Of a stretch of DNA of 64,000 bases, positions 21,376 to 33,840 are shown in pieces. The translations under genes and the position numbers were made by a program. This DNA comes from Coptis chinensis (lineage: Eukaryota > Streptophyta > Magnoliopsida > Ranunculales > Ranunculaceae), in the NCBI GenBank assembly GCA_015680905.1, contig JADFTS010000115.1, positions 29,252-93,251 of the forward strand, given 5' to 3'. Under the pieces are notes generated by a model. That model did not search any database and had not been told where the DNA came from. It saw only the letters and a list, made by a program, of their open reading frames with translations. Position 1 is the stretch's first letter. Every line of letters begins with the position of its first letter.

Positions 21376-23338
21376 TCTTAACCATATGCCACTGAACCAG
21401 AAAATAAATTTCCTAATAAAAAACAAAGAGGAGGTCATCCTTTCTAATCTTACAATCAAATCATCGAATGAGACCCCCATAAATAATTCAAATTGGAACA
21501 AAAATTAGATATATGACATACCAAGTGAAGACAAAAAGTCAACAAAAGACACACATGAACAATAGGCAAACCAATATCAGAAATTAAATTTTTACATAGA
21601 AGAAATCATAGTTGTTCGCAACATCAAGAAGACATTACCTATTCGAACTTCAAAAATTAAGAGGGAACAAAAATAAATTACACATGAAGCTCTAAACTAT
21701 AATTCCACGCTTGGGACCTTGCAAACAAATCCCTCCTTTAATATTTAGTTCAAACCAACAAAACTTCTCCCCCGCTTGGTTGAAATAAAATCTTGCTCTA
21801 TCAATATGAACTTTCATTAGCTCTCTTTACCCATCCGAAACCTTCCTCGAAAAAACATCTTCGTCACACAACCCAAATTGTGTAAGATCATCTTGTCGAA
21901 AATATAATCTCCCTCTTAAAATACTGTTAAGATAAGTAAAACAATGTTAATGGGTAGAATGGTAGGATTAATATAAGTATTGTTGCAATCAAGTTATACG
22001 GATAGTGACGGATTGAGTGAATCTCATAGGAACAACAATCTTATTGAGAATGCAAGGATAGGGATATGGATAATATGAGATTAGTGACATTTTAGTAAGT
22101 TTTGGGATTTTTTATGAGCTTCCTCCACTCCATGTCAAGCATGAGTCTGGTCATAACACTTTCCAATATTTTATGTGTCTTGCTTTTTACAATGCTTTCA
22201 CCTGTGTCATTCCAACAAAGACATTGATGCTTATGAGATAGCATGCTAATATGTTTGAACTGCACATGTAATAAATTAAGAGAACGTCATTACACGGTTT
22301 AATTATCTTATCACCATATGTCAGAATCTGCTTCCTTGGCCTCCATTTGTTTGCCTGAAATCCAACAAAGCTTTTATAACATTGATACCTGGTACAATAC
22401 TAAACCATTTTCCTTTTTCATCATAGCTTGTACAACATCAATTTCTAGAACTTGAAGTGAATAACTTTATATGTATGATTGTATGGCACACAAATGCTTA
22501 AGACATTGCGACCCTTATGTTTAGTAATGACTCTGGTGTAGCTCTACATGTCCACAGAAAATGCTTCCTAATACCCAGAGCCAAATTTTTCGTTATGCAA
22601 ACAATAACTATAAACACAATGTGTTATAAACCAATGTGTTATCTGTTACAAAGACTCAACAAGTTTATCAGGAAATGAGAGGGAAGAAATTTACAGGAAT
22701 CTTCCACTATAATATAATGATTCTTATGTGCATAAGTTGTGCCCTCATATTTAAACACGGTTGTTTATTGTAAGTAGGACAATTTACAAAATCAGGGGGA
22801 ATGTGTCAAAGAAACACTCCACCTCAGCACGGTTGGTAGATAGTTGTTTCTCGTCATCCCCGAATATCTAACCAACTTTTGAAAAGGAAAAAAGGAAAAT
22901 TAACACGCCCTGAATAAAAATAAACGCTATAAGAACTACTAAATCTGCTAGAACTCTCAAAAAACAAACCAACACCTGACAAAACAATTTCTTTGTATGA
23001 AACACAAACAGTATACCATTCGAAGAATAAACATGAAATACACAAATGAATGAAAGATTGACTATATACTTTCTTATGTTACCGTTACACAAATAAGCAT
23101 CCATAAGCTGAGCACACAAACGACAATCTCCATCCAACACAGTTCTCAAAAAAATTCCTTGAAGACTCTTAGCGTTTCTAAATGACCCATGTTCCAAAAC
23201 AAACCTTCATTAATTCCACTGTCAAATAACTTATTAATCTATAATCACAGCAAATTGCAGAACTACTAAATTGAACACATTACGAAATCTAACTAATATA
23301 TCAAAATACAATTTATTATTATAATGAATTCAAAATTC

Positions 23339-23369
<31 letters not shown>

Positions 23370-23689
23370 AAGACTTTAACTAACTGTTTTTAGAGGAGTA
23401 GGATAGGGCACAGGTGCAACATAATTTTTAGTTTGCAAGTTGTAATGCGGTGAATAAACTTCGAGTGCTAGCACCAACACACCTATCCCCAAATACATCA
23501 TTACAGATTAGCCAATAGCCCAATATTTAGGCAAGGAGCAACTCTGGTGCCTACATACCATATATTTTTTCAGTTAATCACATGTCCACTAAATCATTCA
23601 TAGAGTACAGAAGCATAACCAAGGTAAATCAAACTTTATATGTCAAAGGGTGACTTGTTGGTCCATATTTACACTTAATGGTATATATA
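21376..23689. other. Probable body of the minus-strand Helitron; no confident gene
   Basis: Minus-strand coding-like stretches lie at about 23060-23200 (R-T-V-L-D-G-D-C-R-L-C-A-Q-L-M-D-A-Y-L, then an apparent splice donor) and about 22330-22600 (including D-E-K-G-K-W-F-S-I-V-P-G), but I cannot assign them. They look like gene fragments. An A run of about 27 bases lies at 23339-23365. Confidence 0.3.
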
Positions 23690-24224
23690 TCTCTATTAGT
23701 AAAGTACACCATAATTAACCTAACCTTTTAAATTAGACCAACCTTTTATCTACCACTAAATACCCTTGATTAGATATTAAAATAAAATATTCAATGCCTT
23801 TAAAAAAGACTATTCTGTCATTTCAATTTTTATTTCCATTTATACCCTTAAGTTATAACACCATCACAAAGGAGTTTTATGTAAATTCAGGTTGAAAACC
23901 AAATGCACGCACTATATGACTATATGAATTGTACGCCTATATTTATTAGTCATTAATTAAGACTTAAATTACCATAAATACACTAATTCTTTCCCTTTTC
24001 GTCTCCCTCTCAATCTCTACGTATCCCATCTTTTTTTTTGCAATTAGATTGACATACCTATTTTTGAGTTAGGCTACTACGAACGAGGCAACAACTTCTC
24101 TTGAGCAGTTCCATGAATCTGAATGTGAAATTACTCGCTTTTAACTGTTCCTCCATATTTTTTTTATACTTTTATTTTGCTTTCTAACTTTGCAATTTGC
24201 ACTTATACTGCAGAGATACTAGGC

Positions 24225-24951
24225 TTTTAACAATGGAAAACATTATGATTCTTGCTCTGAAGAATCTAATAGCAATTATCAGGTATTTGGATATTATAGC
24301 CCAGCTTCAACTATTTCTTGTGTTGGTGCATCCCTGTTAAATTCAGATGCAGAGAGTTCACCTCGAGGAAATACCCTGGACGTGGAGAACTTCTATTTAT
24401 CACAAAGTTATCAATCAGGTGATCAGGATAAGGAGATAGATCGGCGTAGTCATGGTTCATATGGTTTTTTGGAAGCCAAGGGTTCTCTTGATGCACTCAA
24501 TCTACTAAATGATAGTAATCGGTTTTCCGACACTCTGCCGGGTGGTATGTTATCCCCTTCAGGCCTTGATTGTCAGATAAATGTGAGGATTTTGTCTGGG
24601 AACAAGGAAGCAATAAAAAGAACTCTAAGTTACCGTGCTCCTCAAAGTGATGAATATGCTGCACTGAATCGATGTGAAAATGAGTTTGCATATAATTTAC
24701 ACAGGGAAGCAACTTTTCATGAACCACACTCAATTTACAAGACCACAACATCTCAGCTTGGGAAGATAGCTTCCGAGGAGGTTGAAGATGCCAGTTCAGC
24801 CTCTTCTGAGTTATGTGATTTGGACGACACCAATTTGGAGATCAAGTTTGAAGGAAAGCATGCTTTCAGCAATCCCTTTATAGTGCTTCCACAACATTCT
24901 TTGATATTGAGTTTCTCATGCCTTATGAAATCCATGGATGCTGGTCCATAA
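24225..24951 (+). pseudogene. Captured gene fragment, unidentified, one long exon
   Basis: After an acceptor-like TGCAG at about 24215, one frame stays open for about 240 codons. It is Ser/Asp/Glu-rich, with stretches such as S-Y-R-A-P-Q-S-D-E-Y-A-A-L-N and E-V-E-D-A-S-S-A-S-S-E-L-C-D-L-D-D. The composition looks like a disordered region of a plant regulatory protein, but I cannot name the family. No partner exons were found. It lies upstream of the acetyltransferase-like exons in the same Helitron and is most simply a captured fragment. Confidence 0.4.
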
Positions 24952-25227
24952 GGACCTTCAACCAAACGGGAGGCCTTTTCACGGGATAAAGCGCCGAGAA
25001 TCTTCGGATGCTCCTTTCACAGGATAAGCGGCAGGTCAAATGCTGTGATGGGTTTTCAATAATTTCTATGATGTGAGTGGAAGGTTTTTTTTTTTTTTTT
25101 TTTTTTTTTTGCCCTAGAAGTGATTATTACAAGTGGCGGATTTCTATAGTCAGCAACTAGGCAACGTGCCAACGTTAACTTTGAATCCCTGACCAGTGCT
25201 TTATATTCACTTCTCTTTTTCCTTATG

Positions 25228-25718
25228 AAGGGGATACTCGCAGGCTCCTGACGAGCTAACATATGGAGTTGATATGAAAAGGATCAGGTGGTGCGGTATC
25301 CTCCAGGTGTGGTGTCATATACAATTTTATCTTTGAAATTTGTTGGAGATACATTTCTTAAATCAACAAGGTTGTGACTTGCTCATTTATAGAGAATTGC
25401 TCTCTCTTATTTGGTTGTTGCAATTCTGGAAATCTCAACAAAAGATGGACAAGCCAAGGATCTTTTACCTGGATGGCAACCTGCATTGGTGGGCACATTC
25501 TCATTTTATTCCTAAAATAATTATATATTGTTTTTATGTTATTCATATCAGTGGAACGATCTCAACACACCTGCTTTTTTTTTTTGCAATTTGTAGGCTG
25601 GCAGGCGCATGTGTTCTTGTAGTTTACCTGTTAGTTATTTATGGAGCCTATGTTCCTGATTGGCACTTTAGTGTCTACAACACGAAAAGTCCTGATTATG
25701 GGAAGATGTACTTTAAAT
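25228..25718 (+). pseudogene. Heparan-alpha-glucosaminide N-acetyltransferase-like, three exons
   Basis: Plant homologues of the lysosomal acetyltransferase HGSNAT are multi-pass membrane proteins (DUF5009 group) of unclear role. Three exons read: about 25228-25306 (G-Y-S-Q-A-P-D-E-L-T-Y-G-V-D-M-K-R-I-R-W-C-G-I-L-Q), 25393-25488 (R-I-A-L-S-Y-L-V-V-A-I-L-E-I-S) and 25597-25718 (A-C-V-L-V-V-Y-L, then Y-V-P-D-W-H-F and S-P-D-Y-G-K). These are consecutive exons of the N-terminal half and have intact donor and acceptor sites. The start, and everything after the Y-V-P-D-W segment, including most membrane helices, are absent. A 26-base T run (25085-25110) precedes the first exon. I judge it a captured fragment. 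Confidence 0.75.
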
Positions 25719-28700
25719 GTAAGTAAACTTTCACCCTCACCACATAACACTCCTATAATATTTTATTTTCGCCGCATATAAGTTTTTTAGTTATACTTCA
25801 TTGTTCACCCAACAATGCCCATACTACTTATGAGCAATTTGCTTAGATGACTTAGCTTTGAGCCTATAAACTGCCATTAGATTAAATACTAAGACATCAG
25901 TTGCCTTGCTAATTTGATCCAGAATGCTAAAGCAGTGAATTGCTAAATTATCATAAATCAACTTAGGCATATGTTGCAAATTTTGATTGGTTCGGCTATT
26001 TATTTTATCCAGCATCTTGCACATAATATTTGGTTTCAAGAATGCCCTGGACTATGCCGAGCCTAAGATTTGAGAGTTTGTTTTGTCATTCATTTTTAAT
26101 TGCTTGCTCCATCTAAGGGTGGTGGATCGATCAGCTGCGTCTCAGGGTTATTTCCACATCATGGTGACTCCATCGAACATAAGGTGATTTCCTTTTAGCT
26201 TTGCATTTATGTCGACACTATGACAGCTCAGGTATATGTTTTGCAAGTGTTGGAGTAAGCACCTGCTTTTAGTGTTTTTCAAGGACTTCCTCTTAAATTT
26301 CAGGGACTTCCTCTTAAAAAAAATGTCAGTTATACATGTCGTCTTAGGTTTGGATTCAACCTGTATAGGTCATTTAGTTTCCATTAGGAATATCATTCGA
26401 TCTCAAGTCAGTCATAAAGCTTCAGGATGTTTAAGCTCGGCTTTTTTTAGGTTTTGCATGAGAACAACAACATTTTGGTCGTAGCAATAGTAGTTTGTTA
26501 AGGGGCAAATAAAAGTACATTGCCTCTAAAGACATCCATTTTTGGCACTACAAAGTGACAATGTGCTCGCCCAAGTTGAATCAGCCAAGCCTAACAATAA
26601 AGACCAGACAATGGTGAAAAAGACAAGCACACCAACTGAGTAACCCCAGTACATTGTTCACATAAGCCTGCAGCTTTAACTATCAATTTTATACCTGCAA
26701 CTTTCCCCAAGTGTCAAGGGAAAGTCAAGTAACATTTAGAAGCAACATACCTACACTTTATCTCTGCAACAGAAATAACTTTGAAAGACTGATTCCGCAC
26801 TCTGTTAAATTCTTTATCATCTCCTATATAAGTTGCAGCTCTTAATGCATATGTATTTACTCCATGCAGTTTCTATTGCTTCTTACATGCGCATCAAACT
26901 TTTGTTACCTGATTATTTTTCTTCATTATACAAAATTTTAACAATTGTCCTTCCACATAGTAGTTGTCCATTTACAGGTTTGCTTGTGTGGGTCTATTAT
27001 GGTGGAAAGCTCACCAGTTTTGGACAAATATGTTAAATGAATCTTCTTTTCCAATAGCCATCACCTTGCAGAACTACAATGACAATGTTCTCTAATTCCT
27101 CTAATGCCTCAAAGACTTAATATGTTGCATGCCTGCGCTAATTTTAAAAGTTGATGGCGAACAAGGCCATCAAACTTGCTATTGCATCTATTCGTTTCGG
27201 TGCAGCTGAAACAATGCCTAATATCTCAAGTAGGCACAATTTATGATATTCCAATCATTGTCGAGAATCTATCTACTTAAACTGCTCTCAATCAGCAGTT
27301 GAGCTACTAGCCCAATGCTGTTATAGCTGCTGTAAGACCCGTTTCTTATTAATTGTAATGTATATAAATTGTTTTTATCAGGCACTGATTTAACAATGTT
27401 TTTCTTTGGGTTATACAAATAATAGGTCGTTTCTCACTTCCTCTGAAGATTCAAGCGGGAAGAATTGGAACGCAACCTCAAGTGTGCACCCATGCATATA
27501 GCAAATCCAAACTTCAGTGACGGCTGTCTTTGAACGAGCTGCACCCTGTAGCAAGAGGTTAGTCTAATGATGTGTCAGTATATATTTTATATATATTCAA
27601 TAACGCAAGCAAAGGAAACAAACTAATCGATAATTTTATTGAATTTACAATATATATGTTTGCCTTTTAATATTTTATATATGTTCTTAATCCGGATATC
27701 CCAATGCTATACCTTCAATAAAATTGTTAAACATCAAGGAACTTAAATACGTACTTGAATTGACAAAATAACAATTGCTTTTCACCCTCCAATTTGTTGG
27801 CTACACACATACTTTGCTTAATGTCTTTCTGATTTGATATTTTGATTTAATTTGCAGGTAATTCTGACAAGCTAACCAATAGGTTACGTCAATTGGGATG
27901 AAGGTCGAAAGAATCCTGATGTTTACAATATTATCATAAATGATATGCTGAAGAAGGTCCTGGAGACAACAGTTCCAGTTTTTGTTGCTCTAGACAATCG
28001 TAAGAGGGACAAATACATCAATACTACTTACTCTTTTTCAACAAAACAATTAGGCAAAATCTGATGGAATCGATGATGAACGATTTCATAATGCTGGCCC
28101 ATACCGAATCAATATGAGATTTTCTGCAATGGTGGATGGGAATAACCAGGACTAACCTTCCCAACATAGTGTGCCATTTCTTCCCTTTTGAATTCATGTA
28201 AGTTATCTCGGACAATGGAAGCCAAGTAACTATTATGGCCAACTCAGTCTAATAAAAACTAAGTACTTGACTCTGCTCAAGTTTTCATCAGGCGTACGGT
28301 ATTGTCTTCTTTAGAAGTGTTCCAATTGTACTCACACTTGATCTAATCAATCAAATTTATTTATTTAATAGAAATTACTTATTTAAACATTGTGATGAAT
28401 TCAAAAGGATGCATCAAATATGATCCTCTGAATCAAATTTGCTTCCACTTCTAAAGGTGACCCTAATATATGATGTATGCACACAATAATATGTGCAAAA
28501 ACTAACCTCATGGGAGACTTCAATAGCCTCACAATTGGGGTGGGATGCGTCAAGAATAGTCTAACACTAAGAACCTTTTTAATAGCTACTCATATGTGTG
28601 TCGATTACTACATTAAGCTAGCATATCCTAAGTTCCTATTTGGAGATTCTTCCATATCTAAGTCCAAACTATTTGGATATTCATCCATGCCGTTAGGCAA

Positions 28701-29946
28701 TATTAATTTATACATTACTATAAATCCTAAGATGCAACATCAAAATTACTTTTTATATGCTCTAATCAACACTTTTCTTTATCATCTCTATAAATAGCGT
28801 CACCCTCTTGCTATGCTCTAATCAACATTCTGCTCTATCATCTCTATTAGTATTGTACACCCACCTCTAATGCTTCAACAAATTAAAAATTTGGTGTCAT
28901 AACCATTTTCACTAAAGTTATTCTATATTTGAACTCCGTTAGCTACATATGCTCTTTATTTTGACACAAACAATGCAAATTGCTTTATGTCCTTATTTAG
29001 ATAGATTACCTATTACATGGCCAAGTACAAACACTTTACTATCGTTCCATTTTTTGTTCTGCAAACATATACCATCCCAATTAAAACTGATATTTTCAAG
29101 TGTGCAATGTTGGATATTAGTGTGGGTTGGGTGTTAACTAATCTTTTTCATGGTGTTTCATATTATCATTCATTTCTCTATATCCCATTGACTTATAGAA
29201 AACCGTCAGACTTAATAACATCAAGTAAGCATACCACGCAATATTATGTACCAAGTTTGCATACGCAACCGTTACTAAATATATATATATGCTTGCGTTA
29301 TTAATTAGACTATTGGTTTTATAGATTTGTATTGGCATCATCATGTGATAACTGTGAAAATATAGGCAACTTTTAAAATAAACCAATAAGCAAGGGTCGA
29401 AAACACATTATTACAAATTATTAGATTCGCATAACTGCTTCAAAGCAATTAGATTAAATTCTTGCGCGTCCAAAATGTCGGTACAAATTATGGGCTTTCA
29501 ATAATCCCGTCAGGTTAGCCCAACTTAATCCTTCGCCAGCCTCTTAAATGTTTCGTCTCCCACTGTATTCACTTAAGTTCAAGCAAAGGGAATGGAAAGA
29601 CACCAATAAATAAATTAAAAAAAAAAACGGAAACCCTTTGAACCAAAAATGATTACCCACTATCCATAGCTCCTCGCCAATCATAACTCGACGAACCCCA
29701 TTAATGCCCGATACAAAATATGCGTTTGGCTCTCCAGCTTATTTCTACTTTGGGTTGGTTTGTTTTCTATAAATCCCCACGATTTGATTACATTTCCTCA
29801 ACTATTATAGTCTCATTGCTTATTCATTCTCTCCAACTAGACAAAGAAGCTAGGCATGTTATACTTTCTTATTGTGGCCCTCCACTTTTATTTCGGATAT
29901 TTCCTAACTAATTCATTTTCTTTTTTTGGTTATTCCATTATAGGCT
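25719..29946. other. Helitron interior with no identified gene
   Basis: Coding-like snippets occur at about 26120-26185 (ending in a donor), 27130-27330, and 27882-28018 (G-Y-V-N-W-D-E-G-R-K-N-P-D-V-Y-N-I, open for about 45 codons after an acceptor). I cannot assign any. AATAACGCAAGC at 27602 recurs inverted near 29290, which might mark a nested element, but no target duplication supports it. Confidence 0.3.
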
Positions 29947-30450
29947 ATGGCTTATAACAACATTCCAATTTCATTCAAGAACTTACTCGATGAAGCATCC
30001 CGAATCCTAGGTATGCAATTACCATTGTATGGATCGAATTTCGTCAACAGGAGGTATGAGGCATGGGTTGAACTGCAACCTACAAGAATGAGGTTTCTTG
30101 GATTGCCCACACCATACGGGATGATTCGAACAAGTGGCGTGCAAGGCTGGCCGTTAACTACCTTAAGAATACGTTCAAGTCGAAATCATTGACTACAACT
30201 TCCGTGAACTGCGTGAAACACGGGTGCAAGCCGAAACTCTTCAAGAACCAAGTTAATCCAACCGAACCAAATAGCACAAATCACGCGAACCGAACCTGAT
30301 CTTGCAACATCAAATTCAAAATTAAAAGACCCGCTTGCCAATCTAGAGGTTATAATAATGATCAGCGATGATGAAGCCGATGAGGCCAACAATAATGTCG
30401 ACTCGGATTATGAACCCTCCATGGAAATTGAGACGGGGTCCGAAGCTTGA
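29947..30450 (+). pseudogene. Decayed gene fragment, possibly a dsRNA-binding-type domain
   Basis: From an ATG at 29947 the frame reads F-K-N-L-L-D-E-A-S-R-I-L-G-M-Q-L-P-L-Y, which weakly resembles the first helix and loop of a double-stranded-RNA-binding motif. Around 30090 the more protein-like reading moves to another frame, and the end (S-D-D-E-A-D-E-A-N, stop at 30448-30450) is in a third. So it is frameshifted. The domain guess is weak; it could be any short host gene. Confidence 0.3.
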
Positions 30451-30841
30451 TGCTTTTACTTTTAAGTGTTTTTCTTTACTGTTTGTTCTTTTAAGTTTCC
30501 CTAAAGCCTCGATAGTTACTTTCTCGAAGCCTTCATTTGTATCAAAGTCATTTATGGCTATGCTTAGTATTAAGTTGAGTTAAAGAAGTGTTTCATCCTT
30601 CTAATGTTGCTTCATTATTAAGTTTATATATGTGTTTGAAAAAATAACTTGAGCAAATCATGCTTAATTCCCAATTTGCTATGATATTTCCATTACCTTT
30701 GCAACTAATAATGACAGTTTATATGCACACACCCTTTTTTGTGTTCATGGTGATAAGCGTCGGCTATAAATTCAAGCGAGTATATGTGTTCATTTGCCTG
30801 TTTCTACCTTCTTTTGGTATTTACCCTATTCCTATTTATTC

Positions 30842-31169
30842 AGGATATGCTTGACGCAAGGCTGTGTCCTAATGTTCCCACATGCAATTCTCTTCTTAGT
30901 GCATTCCTTCGGGCACACCGGTTCCCTTATGCGTATGAAGTGCTTCAGAGTCTGCTGGTTTTAGGAACTGCAACCTTCTTCTGGACTTACAAGTTGCTTT
31001 TCACCGCTTTAAAGACATCAGAATTCATGGTGATATCATGTTTTGTTGTGAGCTCATAACAACCACTGGCCACGCAGCTCATGCATTTCTGGTGTCCATG
31101 CCAGCTGCCATACTATATGGTCAGAACGTGAAAGATCATTCAAGCAACCTCTTGGATCTAATGCACCCC
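30842..31169 (+). pseudogene. PPR protein fragment (PPR-SMR At1g18900-like)
   Basis: The frame M-L-D-A-R-L-C-P-N-V-P-T-C-N-S-L-L-S-A-F-L-R is a pentatricopeptide-type helix pair. After a small frame break near 31020 the homology continues as M-F-C-C-E-L-I-T-T-T-G-H-A-A-H-A-F-L-V-S-M-P-A-A and then Q-N-V-K-D-H-S-S-N-L-L-D-L-M-H. That combination recalls the C-terminal part of plant PPR-SMR proteins (organellar RNA factors). The rest of the gene is missing and the frame is broken, so it cannot make the normal product. Family assignment is from memory of the motif order. Confidence 0.65.
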
Positions 31170-31354
31170 TTCCAATTGTGACTTCAAGCTCACGAGGGGG
31201 CTCGCCTCCTTGACAAAGTACTCCAAACTGGGGATATATACATGCGTCTGTCATTGAAGGCTAAACCAAAAGACTATAAAGGTTATGGAACCCACACACC
31301 TTCAACAGCTGCAGATGAATGAAGTTATCATCGCAAAGACACCACGATATGCCA

Positions 31355-31555
31355 AGTCAACATTAAGAGGAGTCGCCAAAAAGTGTATCCTTTTCTTCGC
31401 AATAGTTAGGCGGGGATGAAATGAAACTGTGTTTTCTACTTAATGTGATTGATCTAAAAATTGGAGGAGTCACGATCATGGGTGATAGAGGGACTGGAAA
31501 ATCAACCACAGTGCGGTCCTTAGTGGACTTACTTCATGAAATTAAGGTTGTTTAA
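31355..31555 (+). pseudogene. Mg-chelatase subunit I (CHLI) fragment with the Walker A motif
   Basis: CHLI is the AAA+ ATPase of magnesium chelatase in chloroplast chlorophyll synthesis. From about 31412 the frame reads D-E-M-K-L-C-F-L-L-N-V-I-D and then G-D-R-G-T-G-K-S-T-T-V-R-S-L-V-D-L-L, which includes the Walker A ATP-binding loop and is near identical to the plant protein. The preceding V-Y-P-F and A-I-V elements are recognisable at 31383-31410 but offset by single-base indels. A stop follows I-K-V-V at 31553-31555, where the normal protein continues. Only about 65 of the usual 400-plus residues are here. Confidence 0.85.
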
Positions 31556-31767
31556 GAAACTGGCCGATGATGGCGTCGTCCCCATAGACAAACTCATACC
31601 TAAGACCATCAATGAAGGTTAGGTTCAATTCTTTTCTCTTTATGAGTACATAATAAGGTCCACACAGACTACTATTAAGAAAAATATGAGCATACTACCA
31701 AAGTCTGCCGTTGTAGTGCTTTCGTGTTCTTCACAAGTCAAGAACACCGGGCCGATAGCAGATCTTT

Positions 31768-31985
31768 GAAATTCACAAGAGCACCTACAACTCAATCATG
31801 AAGAGTGATATTGATATCGAACAGATTTGTATGGGAACGAACTTTGTTCTTAGTGGTGGATCTACTATGTTCCTTGGCATTCTGATCTGAAGAGCGGGGA
31901 GATCATTGCACTTGCACCAAAGCATGACGATTAAAGTAGCTGCACCTCCTAAGTTAAATTATCGTGAATGGAGGCTAACAACTTT
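31768..31985 (+). pseudogene. Actin fragment, C-terminal region
   Basis: The frame [19 protein letters not shown] matches the actin stretch around residue 280, followed by [10 protein letters not shown], the conserved nucleotide-site loop. After a stop and frame breaks the homology resumes as I-A-L-A-P and M-T-I-K-V-A-A-P-P, matching the ALAPSS and KIKVVAPPE segments of actin, to about 31985. It is a short, frameshifted, non-functional piece lying 0.2 kb after the CHLI fragment. Confidence 0.82.
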
Positions 31986-32443
31986 GCCAAATCGCGTGGC
32001 ATCTATTGCTTCCAAGAGAGTACGACTGTACAACTCAAGCTTTTCAGAATTTTGAGGTAAGCATATGCATTTGTTAATTTTCTAATATGTGGTCCGGTGC
32101 ATGCGGGCCGATCTTGTGAGAAGTTTACCTTCCGCAGAAATGGAATGACTACTATGGTCCTTTTGAAGTAGTTATTGTAGATGCAACTGACGTGGGTCTT
32201 TTCGACTTGATGTTGCAACCCCTAAGCCAGTTGATTTTACAGAATAAACAAAACAATGCCAAAGAAAAATAAATGATAGAGAGGAGGTATTTAAGAAAAA
32301 AACTCACGAAAAGAGCGACACGGAACACATTGTTGCAAAAGGTATGGTGGCTGCCATGCTGCTGGATGGATGAACTTGATGGATGAGTCCTGGGAGGGTT
32401 TAGATAATGATAGAATGTAAGTGAGTTTTAAAAATGATCAAAT

Positions 32444-32835
32444 ATGGACGTCACTGAAGTTGCTCTCCAAGTACTCGAAGCTTTTTGTACCAGTTTGGTC
32501 ATATGGTGGTGCCCCTTGGTTCGTTGTAGAACTACCCAGCTTATCTTCAACGGAACCTTACACATTGTAGATGTCAACTGATTTCTTATTAACTTTCAGC
32601 TTAGAACGGATCTGACGTCAAGTGCTATTTGTCACTGCAACGATCCAGATACGGTTTGAGGAAAGTATCCGCATCATTTTCAACTGCTATGAATGTCACT
32701 TAAATTGATCTCCACGTCCCCGCAGCGTTTTTATCCATATTGGTCAGTTAGTGGCGGCACTTGGTTTGGCGCAGAAAATCCCATTTTAGCTCATGGGGGA
32801 GCTTCTAATTTAAAATGTCGACTGATTTCAGCAGA
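32444..32835 (+). repeat. Diverged duplication of a ~145-bp coding-like segment
   Basis: The segment starting ATGGACGTCACTGAAGTTG (about 32444-32595) recurs in diverged form from ATGAATGTCACTTAAATTG (about 32689-32835), offset by about 245 bp. Both contain a GTCA..TGGTGG/GTGGCGG..CTTGGTT core that reads as W-S-x-x-G-G-x-x-W-F. I do not recognise the source protein. It is probably another captured fragment with an internal protein repeat. Confidence 0.4.
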
Positions 32836-33840
32836 TGTTTAGCATTAGAGGTCTTTTCCTAGAATTATCCGTACAAATGGAGCTTGGAGTGAGATGGATG
32901 GGCAAGGGAAGGGGGCTCAAACGAGGTTCATAAGTCCATAGACAACACTTGCTATGAGTTATTCTTCTTCGGCAGCGTCAACTTAAGAAACCTCTCCAGG
33001 TGTTAGACCTGAAAGCACTCTAACTTAGACGGCCTACCGGTCCGGTCAATCTTCTTAGTTGGGCTCAGCCCTTGCTTATGATGAATATGATGTTGGATTT
33101 GCCTTTTATAAAGCCTCACCAGTAGCTTATCGTTCTAAATAAGATCAAGGGACTTACGTGAAGATGAGAAGAAAGGGTTATTAAAAAGTACATTTCAGTC
33201 AATAGCTTTATCGGATTAATTTCAGGACTGTCTAAACTCCTAAGTATTATTTGTTTGTGTTACAGCCTTCACACTACCGTTCAAGTTCAATCCCGCAAGG
33301 TTCATACTGAACTTAAAATAGCAAGCTATGGGTGAAATTGATACAAAATCAATTGAATCGGTTCAGGATGCACTTTCTTTGTTTGGGCCGGACAAATGAT
33401 CAAAGACAGCATAGGTCAAAAATCACTACTGAGGTACAATTTACAAAGTTTAATGTGAATTCATGGTTAACACTTGGTTGGACCTATATAATTAGACCAT
33501 TAATGTGCTATTATTGTGGCTGGTTCCACCTTGATGTTGGTCTACCCAATATATTCAGATGTTGTTTAATGATTAATGATTTGAGCCAATTGATTTTCCT
33601 CATTTTTGGGGTCGGATGAGGTCTTAGAATCGGGGAGCTCCCCGCTCAATGACTTAGCCAACGGAGTAACTATATATGAATATCGTTATTTTAATTGAAT
33701 AACTATATATGAAAATGTTAAAAGCTGCAATCGACTTCGATTATGGAGAAATGGGCGGGAGTTAGCTGGTTAAGAGAATCGGCCAGCAATTAGCTTAAGC
33801 TTCAATTAGTGATCTGCCTTTTCCAGCCCAAAACGGTTAG

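Noticed and set aside
27602-29303. Inverted AATAACGCAAGC pair as termini of a nested DNA transposon in the Helitron
   Set aside because: Only 12 bp match, the surrounding sequence is AT-rich, and no target duplication or transposase supports it.
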